A DNA stretch of 33,953 bases, from contig JANQEX010000109.1 in NCBI GenBank assembly GCA_028278105.1, positions 1 through 33,953 on the forward strand. The letters are read 5' to 3'. A program made the translations under genes and the position numbers. Source of the stretch: Alphaproteobacteria bacterium. Its GTDB lineage: Bacteria; Pseudomonadota; Alphaproteobacteria; UBA9219; RGZA01. This document shows positions 26,282-33,953 of this stretch, one piece after another (the stretch's first letter is position 1; every line of letters starts with the position of its first letter). The notes beneath the pieces were generated by a model that saw only the letters and a list, made by a program, of their open reading frames with translations, was not told the origin of the DNA and made no database searches.

Positions 26282-26758
26282 GTGGCCAAAAAACAGGCTT
26301 TCAAAAATCCCGTCGACCGCACTTTCGAGGAAGGCGTGGCCCTGACCATGGAGGCGCGCAACTACATCGCCTTTCATGAGCAGGCCGACCGCAAGGCGCT
26401 GGGCCTGCCCGACTGCCTGCATATCGGCTATCACCACACCCGCGTCTCGGCGCGGCTGATCCAGGTGATGACCTGGCTTCTGGCCATGAAGGCCGTGAAC
26501 AACGGCGAAATCACCGCCGAGCAGTTCCGCAGCCCCGCTTTCGCGCTGGGCGGCGGGCCCGAATGCCTGGACGCCTCCGGCCCGGAGCTTTCCGATCTTC
26601 CCGCCGGCCTGCGCTCGCTGCTGGAGCGCACCTACAATCTTTACATGCGCGTCAAGCGCCTGGACGACCAGGTGCGCGGCCAGCCCGTGCTGGCCATGGA
26701 CATGGACCCGGCCTTCCTGGCCAAGGCGGGCGTGACGACGCTGACGGCCGTTCAGTAA
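26282..26758 (+). CDS. rcdA: DUF1465 protein, RcdA-like (regulator of CtrA degradation)
   Basis: RTFEEGVALTMEARNYI..., TTRVSARLIQVMTWLLAMKAVNNGEITAEQF-like core. GTG start. Confidence 0.85.
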   Translation: MAKKQAFKNPVDRTFEEGVALTMEARNYIAFHEQADRKALGLPDCLHIGYHHTRVSARLIQVMTWLLAMKAVNNGEITAEQFRSPAFALGGGPECLDASGPELSDLPAGLRSLLERTYNLYMRVKRLDDQVRGQPVLAMDMDPAFLAKAGVTTLTAVQ

Positions 26759-26760
26759 AA

Positions 26761-26960
26761 AGGGCGAAAGGGTCTTAAGGGTCAAGAGGGTCATGCCTCC
26801 CGGCCCTTTTTTATTCGACCCTCCCGCCCCTTGCTTATTCGATCCTTTGACGCTTGATCGCTGTTCAATAAAAGGGGCGAAGGGGTCAAAAGGGTCTTTG
26901 ACCTTCTTGACCCTTCTGACCCTCTCGACCCTTTTTTATTCGACCCTTTCTTGACCCTTG
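26761..26960. repeat. 9-nt arrays, two inverted sets (GGGTCNNNN / GACCCTTNN), terminator-like U-runs
   Basis: AGGGCGAAA-GGGTCTTAA-GGGTCAAGA-GGGTCATGC; GACCTTCTT-GACCCTTCT-GACCCTCTC-GACCCTTTT-TTATT. Confidence 0.9.
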
Positions 26961-27063
26961 TTCCGGTCCTTGATTTCCCCCCCGCTCCTCCCTACATCAC
27001 GTTTGAACCCCGGCGCCCATGATGGGGCCGGGGCATGAAACATATCGCTCAAGGGAGGATATC

Positions 27064-27525
27064 ATGCGTGGTTACGATCTCGCGCCGCTTTTCCGCACAT
27101 CCATCGGCTTTGATCCGCTGTTCCAGCTTCTGGACGGCGCCATGAAAATGGACGAGGCCGCGGCGGGCTACCCGCCCTACAACATCGAAAAAACCGGCGC
27201 GGACGCCTACCGCATCACCATGGCGGTGGCGGGCTTCGCGCCGGAGACCATCAACATCGTGGCGCAGGATTCCGCGCTGCGCGTCACCGGCCGGCAGGAG
27301 CCGGCGGAGGACGGGCGCAGCTTCCTGCATCGCGGCATCGCCGCCCGCGCGTTCGAGCGGCGTTTCCAGCTTGCCGGCCATGTGCAGGTCACGGGCGCGT
27401 CGATGAAGGACGGGCTGCTGCATATCGACCTCGTCCGCGAGGTGCCGCAGGCGCTCCGCCCGCGCGCGATTCCCATTAGCACCGGCGACGCGCCGCGGGT
27501 GGAATCCGCCGGGAAGGCCCATTAG
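27064..27525 (+). CDS. Hsp20-family small heat-shock protein
   Basis: DPLFQLLDGAM...YPPYNIEKTGADAYRITMAVAGFAPETINIVAQDSALRVTGRQE; SD GGGAGG before ATG. Confidence 0.93.
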   Translation: MRGYDLAPLFRTSIGFDPLFQLLDGAMKMDEAAAGYPPYNIEKTGADAYRITMAVAGFAPETINIVAQDSALRVTGRQEPAEDGRSFLHRGIAARAFERRFQLAGHVQVTGASMKDGLLHIDLVREVPQALRPRAIPISTGDAPRVESAGKAH

Positions 27526-27604
27526 GGCCGGACCTTCATTGCCAGGCCCGCCGCAAGGCGAAGCCGAAGCGATTCAATCCTTCAGGCTCGATGCTGGTCC
27601 TTCG

Positions 27605-27631
27605 CCGCCCCGTCCAAGGGGCGGTTTTTTT
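27605..27631 (+). terminator. Rho-independent terminator downstream of hsp20
   Basis: CCGCCCCGTCCAAGGGGCGGTTTTTTT. Confidence 0.9.
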
Positions 27632-27759
27632 AGGCGCATCCCGCCGGCCGGAGCGTTCGTGACGCAATATTAACCCGTTGATAATGAATCATTAAGGCTT
27701 GGGTACCGGCGGCCGGCTATAATTGGCCTTATTTTCCGAACCCTATACTGGAGTCGCTC

Positions 27760-29130
27760 GTGGCGACGGCTGTTTCCAGAAACCAAAACAGTTTTATTGA
27801 CAGGGCTGGACGATGGATCGGCTCGGCGGCAAGGACCGCCTTAAGCGGATTCACCAACCGGGCAAACGAAACTTCCGGCCGGGCGCGAAGCGGGGCCTGG
27901 AACCTTGCCGGAAAAGCCGGACAGGCTTTTGGCAACGCCGCGCGAACAGTCTGGAGCGGGCTTGGCCGCGCGAACAACGCGGTCAAGACTTTCATAAAAA
28001 GCCCGGCCGGGAAGGTTTTCGGTGTTGCCGTCGCAGCCTATGAAACCGGATCAAGCGCAAGCAACGCGGCGGATTCTTCGCAGGGTTTCGGAGAGCGTTT
28101 GTTAAGCGGACTGGAAACCGCCGGTTATGGAATCGCGACGGCCGGCTTCGGCTGGGCCGCCGCCGGCCTGGTTGCAACCGCGGCAACCGCGGGATCATCT
28201 TCTCCCGTTACCCTGCCCGCAACCGCCCTGGCGGCAACCACGGGAGCTGTGGCCTAGCTCGGCACGTTTACCGCGAGCGAGACCGTCAGAACCGCCGCAT
28301 GGCTGACCGGCAACAGCGACGATACGGGCCGGAACAAGATTAAACCCGGAATGATCGCGGACACGGCAAGAGGCATTGGCGTTATCGCAAGCGTGGCATA
28401 TAACACGGCATACAACTGGGTGACGGGGAACAACGCGGGGCCCGCGCCGGCGGCGTCCCCGCCCCCCACTGCAACCGCAAGACCTGACACACCGGCGGCA
28501 TGGCCGCCACTGCGGGATGCATGGTTGCCACGGCAAGCAGCATGGCCGCCACCGCCAGCGGCATCCCCATCCCAGGGAACAATCTCCGCTTCACCGGCAG
28601 CATCCCGGAGCACGGCCCCGGCAGCACCCACGCCGCAGCCGGCGGCACCACGGCCGCCACCGGCCGTGGCCACGACACCAAAAACAAAGCCTGTCTACCA
28701 GTCCTTCGCCGAAATACGGCCAAGGAATGCCGCCGGCGGAAAAGGTCTCAGCGACGGAAGATTCGGGAAGGCCCATGCCCAGGCCCTGGGATTAAACAAT
28801 CACCGTTTAACCCGCGCCGAGAAAAAGCGGTTTCAGGCAGACGCCTTGAAAATAATCGGCAAGCCGGCCCTTGCTTCGGCGTTGCGCCGCAAAGGCTATT
28901 CGGATGAAAAAATAAAATCCTCCATCGGCACGTTTATCGACGGAAAATTCGGAAAGATCACGCGCGTCGCGGCGGAGCTGTTGAGCGATAAATCAAGAAG
29001 CATCGCTCCAAAGGGTGATGCCCGTCCGGACATCGCGGGCAGCAAGGTTATGGCCGCCGCCCGCGCCCAACAGGAGCAGGCCGTCTCCGCCGGCAATGCC
29101 ATGCCCCCAAGAGGGGACGCCCCCGCCTGA
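27760..29130 (+). pseudogene. Hypothetical Ala/Gly-rich protein split by one in-frame TAG at 28255-28257
   Basis: ORFs 27760-28257 and 28351-29130 are in the same frame and no other stop intervenes. Confidence 0.65.
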
Positions 29131-29221
29131 TGGGACTGCCGCGTTCTTTGCCCCTTGCCGCCGCGGCAGGGCGGCAGTAAAATGCTCTCTTCCCCCTTTC
29201 CCGTTTTCGCGGAGGCCTTCC

Positions 29222-29638
29222 ATGCCCAAGCTGAACCTGACCCGCTTTCTGACGGCGGTGCTGGCGGTTTTTCTGTTCACCTTCCTGTACGAGGCGCTGG
29301 TTCATGGCCACATGCTGATGGAGGACTACCGGGCGACGCAGGCGCTGTGGCGCGGCGACGCCGAGATGCAGAACTATTTTGGCGCGGCCGTCCTCAGCAA
29401 TATCCTGAAATCGCTGCTTTTCGCCTTCATCTTCACCTGCCATTACGAGGCGAAGGGGCTGGCGGAAGGCGCGCGCTACGGTCTTTATGTCGGCGCGCTT
29501 CTGGGCGTGATGCAATTCGCCACCTATGCCTACATGCCGATCCCGCTGGCGCTGGCGGCGAAATGGCTGGTGGTGCAGATCGTTTACGGCGTGCTGGCGG
29601 GCACATTGACGGCGGCCATCTACCGCAAGCCGGAGTAG
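29222..29638 (+). CDS. Small integral membrane protein, hypothetical
   Basis: MPKLNLTRFLTAVLAVFLFTFLYEALVHGHMLMEDYRA..., four hydrophobic segments. Confidence 0.8.
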   Translation: MPKLNLTRFLTAVLAVFLFTFLYEALVHGHMLMEDYRATQALWRGDAEMQNYFGAAVLSNILKSLLFAFIFTCHYEAKGLAEGARYGLYVGALLGVMQFATYAYMPIPLALAAKWLVVQIVYGVLAGTLTAAIYRKPE

Positions 29639-29847
29639 GGTCCGTTGGCGGGCAGGTCCGGCCGGCCCAGGCCGGCTGGACCTTGGCGATTGAACCCAGG
29701 GAAACCCTTCCTTAACCCCGCTTAACCGAATTTAATATCCGGCGGCGCCGGCGGGCCCGCTGTGCGCGAAAAGACCGCAAGGGCGCATGATTCCTTGCCT
29801 GCGGCGCATGGTTTTCGCCAATCCTTAAGCCTTTTCCCTTACATTCA

Positions 29848-29873
29848 AACCCTTGCGAAAGCAGGGTTTTTTC
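29848..29873 (+). terminator. Terminator-like hairpin 73 nt upstream of Hsp70-like ORF
   Basis: AACCCTTGCGAAAGCAGGGTTTTTTC: GNRA-capped stem plus U-run. Confidence 0.7.
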
Positions 29874-29903
29874 TTTTCCTTTCATGCCTTTCCTGTTTCT
29901 CTT

Positions 29904-29945
29904 CCGATCCCCGGCTTCTGATTTCCGACCTCCGACCTCTGAATC
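29904..29945. repeat. Heptad array CCGATCC-CCGGCTT-CTGATTT-CCGACCT-CCGACCT-CTGAATC ending exactly at ATG
   Basis: Six heptads, no indels; ATG at 29946 is the next base. Confidence 0.9.
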
Positions 29946-32507
29946 ATGTCCCTTTATCTTGGCATCGACCTTGGCACTTCCAACAGCGTGATCGCGGGGT
30001 TGACGGACGGCAGGATGCGCGTCTTCCGCCCGGCCGACGGCGGCGAGACCCTGCCCTCGATCATCTATTTCGACAAGCGCGGGCACAGGCTGTTCGGCCG
30101 CCGCGCGCATGACCAGGCCTTCGTCAATCCCGAAAACGTGGTGGCGGGCTTCAAGCGGCTGATGGGCACCAAAACGCCGCTGACGGCGCCGGAGGCCGGC
30201 ATCTCGCTCGCGCCGGAGGAATGTTCGGCCGCCATCATCGGCCAGCTTCTGGGCCAGATGGAAAACGACATCGGCAAGCACGAGATGACGGGCGCGGTCG
30301 TCACCATTCCCGCCGCCTTCAACCAGATGCAAAGCGAGGCCACGCTGCGCGCCGCCCGCATGGCGGGGCTGGAGCGCGTGGCCCTTTTGCAGGAGCCGGT
30401 GGCAGCCGCCATGGCGGCCATGGCCGGAAGCCCGCGCGACGGCTATTTCCTGATCTACGACCTGGGCGGCGGCACGTTCGACCTGGCCCTGGCCCATTGC
30501 AAGGGAGGCGACGTCCGCGTCGTCACCCATCAGGGCATCAACATGCTGGGCGGACGCGATTTCGACCGCATGATCGTGAACGAGGTGGTGCGGCCCTGGC
30601 TGGCCGCGACCTTCGACCTGCCCGAAAACTTCGGCCGCGATCCCGACTGGCGGCGGCTGATGCGCATTGCCGCCCTGGCCGCCGAGCGCGCCAAGATCGA
30701 CCTCTCCCTGGTGGAAGAAACGCAGGTCTTCGCCTCGGAGGACGAAGTCCGCATGGAAGACCGGGCCGGGCGCGACATGTTCATCGACGCCACGCTGACC
30801 CGCGGCAATTTCGAGGCGCTGATCCGCGAGCCGGTGGCCAACACCGTCGCGCTCATCCATTCCGTCCTGAAAGACGCCGAGCTGCACGCCGGGCAGCTGG
30901 AAAGCATTGTCTTCGTGGGCGGGCCCTCGCGCATCCCCCTCATCCGCGAAATGGTGAGCGCGGCGCTGAAGGTTCCGGTGGACCTGAAGCTTGATCCCAT
31001 GACCGCCGTCGCCATGGGCGCGGCCTGGCACGCCGAAGGCCTGACTTTCGATGAAAAGCCGGGCGCGGCCCCGCACGCCAGGCGCAAGCCCGTGGAAGCC
31101 CATGCCGAAGTCGACAGGAAGCAGACCGGACTCGACCTGTCCTTCGATTATCCCGCCCGCACCGCCTCCGATCACGCCAGCTTGAAGGTGGTCTTGAAAA
31201 ACAGGCCGGGCCGCGCCCGCTGGCTGCGCGCCCTGCGCCCCGCCGATCACTGGCAATCGCCGCTTTACAAGCTGGAGGACGGGGTGACGCTGCCCCTGCC
31301 CCTGCCCCAGGTGGGCCTTAACGAATACACCGTCGCCGTCTATGACGAGCAGCGCGACCCGCTGCCGCATGGCGAGCGGCCGATCGCCATCACCCGCACC
31401 GCCGTCCGGGCCGCCTCGATCCCCGCCGCGCAAAGCATCGCCGTCAAGGTGCTGGACCGCCGGGCGGGCGGCAACGCGCTGGACGTCATCATCGAAAAGG
31501 GCACGCCGCTGCCCGCCGAGGGCAAGGCGGTGTTCCAGGCCGCGCGTGACCTGGCGGCGGGCGATCCGCACTCGCTGTCGCTGGAGCTGTTCCAGCTTGA
31601 ATATCCCGAACGGGTTGAGTTGAACCTTTGCGTGGGCGTCTTCTACATCGGCGGCAACGACCTCCCCGAAGACTACGTGCTGCGCAAGGGCGAGCCGGTG
31701 ACCTTCAACTGGGCGATGGATGAAAGCGGCATCCTCGGCGCCACCGTCCTTATCCCCTCGCATGAGGAGGAGCCGGAGCATATCGAGCTGGCCACGCCGC
31801 GCTTCTATTCGCCGCAGGCGGCGGCGCTGGCCTACGACATCGCGCACGGCCTGCCCTTCACCCATGCCATGCTGGCGCAGGCCGAAAACGACTGGGGCGA
31901 CCTGGTGGCCGCCATCGGCCCCGGCGCGGGCGCCGACGTGCAGCTTCTGAAAGACCGGCTGGACGACCAGACCGACATCCTGCGCGACAACCCCGAGGAC
32001 AGCGAGATCATCCGCCAGGTTTCGGAGGAAGCCCGTTTCCTGCGCCAGGACATCGCCCGCGCCGGACGGCGCTATCTGGGGCCCTTGCTGGAGCGGCGGC
32101 TGGGCCGGCTTTCGGCCATTTTCAACCGCGTGGCGCGCAATTTCGCCAGCGCCGAGGAAATGGAAAGGTTCGAACAGGGACTGCGCCAGGTGCGCGAGAT
32201 TCTCGACCGCGACGACGCGCAGGAACTGCCCCAGGCCGACCCGCTGCTGGAAGACCTGACCGGCGACTTCTTCGACATCGCCTGGCGCGACCGCGGCTTC
32301 GTGCGCATGTGGTTCAACCGCCTGAAGGACGAGTCCCACCTCTTCCCGGACCAGGACGAGTTCGCCTCCATGGTCGCCGCCGGCGCGGCCCATGACCGCG
32401 ACCGCGACGACGAGGCGCTGCGCCTGCTGGTCAAGCGCATGTTCGACGCGCGCGTGCGCCTCTCGGCCTCCGACGCCGTGGCCGACCCCGCCACGCTGAT
32501 GCGCTAG
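29946..32507 (+). CDS. Large divergent Hsp70-family (DnaK-like) protein
   Basis: YLGIDLGTSNSVIAGL, LIYDLGGGTFDLALAH, VFVGGPSRIPLIREM; 853 aa with expanded C-terminal half. Confidence 0.93.
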   Translation: MSLYLGIDLGTSNSVIAGLTDGRMRVFRPADGGETLPSIIYFDKRGHRLFGRRAHDQAFVNPENVVAGFKRLMGTKTPLTAPEAGISLAPEECSAAIIGQLLGQMENDIGKHEMTGAVVTIPAAFNQMQSEATLRAARMAGLERVALLQEPVAAAMAAMAGSPRDGYFLIYDLGGGTFDLALAHCKGGDVRVVTHQGINMLGGRDFDRMIVNEVVRPWLAATFDLPENFGRDPDWRRLMRIAALAAERAKIDLSLVEETQVFASEDEVRMEDRAGRDMFIDATLTRGNFEALIREPVANTVALIHSVLKDAELHAGQLESIVFVGGPSRIPLIREMVSAALKVPVDLKLDPMTAVAMGAAWHAEGLTFDEKPGAAPHARRKPVEAHAEVDRKQTGLDLSFDYPARTASDHASLKVVLKNRPGRARWLRALRPADHWQSPLYKLEDGVTLPLPLPQVGLNEYTVAVYDEQRDPLPHGERPIAITRTAVRAASIPAAQSIAVKVLDRRAGGNALDVIIEKGTPLPAEGKAVFQAARDLAAGDPHSLSLELFQLEYPERVELNLCVGVFYIGGNDLPEDYVLRKGEPVTFNWAMDESGILGATVLIPSHEEEPEHIELATPRFYSPQAAALAYDIAHGLPFTHAMLAQAENDWGDLVAAIGPGAGADVQLLKDRLDDQTDILRDNPEDSEIIRQVSEEARFLRQDIARAGRRYLGPLLERRLGRLSAIFNRVARNFASAEEMERFEQGLRQVREILDRDDAQELPQADPLLEDLTGDFFDIAWRDRGFVRMWFNRLKDESHLFPDQDEFASMVAAGAAHDRDRDDEALRLLVKRMFDARVRLSASDAVADPATLMR

Positions 32508-32601
32508 GTTCAATGGGCAATTAAACTCAAGTCATTGAGAAGATTAAATGAACATTCCGGGCAAGGCTGCGAAGCAGCCGCGACCCGGAATCCCGTTTGT
32601 T
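32504..32601 (+). repeat. 98-bp dispersed repeat, copy 1
   Basis: CTAGGTTCAATGGGCAATTAAACTCAAGTCATTGAGAAG...GTTTGTT; ungapped match to 33856-33953. Confidence 0.93.
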
Positions 32602-32679
32602 CCTGAAAATAAATGGAATTCCCGCCCCCGCCTGTCCGCCTCCGCAGGCTCCAGCGGGCATTCACGCTTGAAATCCAAA

Positions 32680-32996
32680 TAATACCAACGATCTTATAAA
32701 CTGATCCATCCCACAGGGAGAGTGGTCATGCCCGCCCCCGCCTTCGCGGGGGCAGGCTCCGGCGGGGACCCAGTTTAATATTGTAAGCGTGAACTCCCGC
32801 CGGACGGTGCTTATACCAACGAATTTATGAACTGATCCATCCCCCAAGGAGAGTTGTCATGCCCGCGCAGGCGGGCATCCACGCTAAAAAACCATCAAAA
32901 CAAAAGTTTTAAAGCGTGGACCCCCGCCTGCGTGGGGAGGCGGGGGTGACGGTCCGTGCTTTTGGGATGAGTCATTTCATAAGACTGTTGGTATTA
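32680..32996. mobile_element. Nested/compound MITE-like element, TIR TAATACCAAC
   Basis: Left TIR TAATACCAACGATCTTATAAACTGATCCATCCCA (32680), second left TIR ATACCAACGAATTTATGAACTGATCCATCCC (32813), right [37 protein letters not shown] (ends 32996). Confidence 0.8.
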
Positions 32997-33162
32997 GACT
33001 GTTTCCGGCCCGCGTTTCACGGCGTCCGGATTCCCAAAAAGTTAAATTGCGGTTTGCATTCTGGAAAAAAACCGTGCGCGCGCGCAAATTTTACCGCCGC
33101 ATCATAAAGGGCTTGTTAAGCACGGCGGGTTCATAATGCGCCTGTTTTCAGGAACATATTTC

Positions 33163-33681
33163 ATGGCAAAGCACAGACCCTCCCGCCTCGCATCCAGACT
33201 TGGCATCAAGCAAAGCGCAGACGCTTACAGCGGGATTCTCAAGGCCTACCGCGAGGTTCCCGGTCCCGGCAATGCCGATCCGATCTCCCGCGTCAAAATG
33301 CTGACGGGCCGTCTGGCAACCCTGAGTGAAAACAACACGTTCCGGGTCGTGCAATCGGCTGGCAACGGCAAGAATTGGAAACCCGCCTCCCTGGGAAAAC
33401 AGGTGGGGGTTGCGGCAAGCATTCTCCAAACGCTTGATCAAACATGCATGGCCACAACAAGGCGCGGACTAACCACGGAACACATTGCCGCAGCCATGGC
33501 GCATCTGACCGCGCCGTCCGGTAACCACGCATCCCCTTCTTCCGCGCCGCGGCAGACCGTCGCGCCACAAGGCCTCAAACTGGATTCCGCCCTGGCCCAT
33601 GCCCATGCCGGGTTCGACCCTTGGGACAGGTTGAATATGCGAGATTTCAACCGGATTCGTTCCTTCAATCCCAGCGCTTGA
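33163..33681 (+). CDS. Hypothetical protein
   Basis: MAKHRPSRLASRLGIKQSADAYSGIL...; start could also be 33136. Confidence 0.55.
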   Translation: MAKHRPSRLASRLGIKQSADAYSGILKAYREVPGPGNADPISRVKMLTGRLATLSENNTFRVVQSAGNGKNWKPASLGKQVGVAASILQTLDQTCMATTRRGLTTEHIAAAMAHLTAPSGNHASPSSAPRQTVAPQGLKLDSALAHAHAGFDPWDRLNMRDFNRIRSFNPSA

Positions 33682-33719
33682 TTTGGCGGTTAGCGCGAAC
33701 TCCTCCAAGAGCCTTTTCC

Positions 33720-33816
33720 GGTAGTGTCTCAGTTTAAAAAACATCATGCCCGTCCCCGCCGGAGTTTACCCCCGCGAAAGCGGGGACGGGGGTGATTGTC
33801 AAAGTGAGACACCACC
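33720..33816. mobile_element. MITE-like element, 97 bp, with 8-bp TSD CCTTTTCC
   Basis: TIRs GGTAGTGTCTCAGTTT / CAAAGTGAGACACCACC; CCTTTTCC at 33712-33719 and 33817-33824. Confidence 0.88.
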
Positions 33817-33855
33817 CCTTTTCCGGGCAGGTTGACAGTCCTGAAGCAGGAAACC

Positions 33856-33953
33856 CTAGGTTCAATGGACAATTAAACTCAAGTCATTGAAAAGACGAGA
33901 TGAACATTCCGGGCAAGGTTGCGCAGCAACCGCGACCCGGAATCCAGTTTGTT
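33856..33953 (+). repeat. 98-bp dispersed repeat, copy 2 (may continue past window)
   Basis: Ungapped alignment to 32504-32601. Confidence 0.93.

Noticed and set aside
29712-32513. 933-aa minus-strand ORF opposite the Hsp70-like gene
   Set aside because: Antisense shadow ORF; composition is non-protein-like and the + strand frame has clear Hsp70 motifs.

Overview
GC-rich, apparently alphaproteobacterial chromosomal segment. Core genes: tRNA-Trp(CCA), an RluA-family pseudouridine synthase, rpoC and rpoB (minus strand), rpmE, a HisN-like phosphatase, mnmA, an MsbA-like ABC exporter, tRNA-Gln(TTG), SciP-like (DUF1153) and RcdA-like (DUF1465) cell-cycle regulators, Hsp20 and a large divergent Hsp70. 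Several hypothetical proteins are interspersed. The most unusual signal is intergenic. At least a dozen degenerate tandem micro-repeat arrays with strict 7-, 8- or 9-nt periods are present, mostly arranged as inverted arms. The purine-rich arm starts at or inside the upstream stop codon, and the pyrimidine-rich arm ends at or near the downstream start codon. Some arrays supply stop codons, C-terminal residues, a GTG start or part of a signal peptide. The loop between the arms can be empty, hold a MITE-like element, or hold a whole S23/IVP-type four-helix-bundle gene, which here splits rpoB from rpoC. The window also holds MITE-like elements (two with perfect 8-bp target duplications), a 98-bp dispersed repeat with a compensatory hairpin change, a ~154-bp tandem structured repeat, an amber-interrupted hypothetical gene and a perfect CtrA-type box. 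All calls come from reading the sequence; no database search was run.
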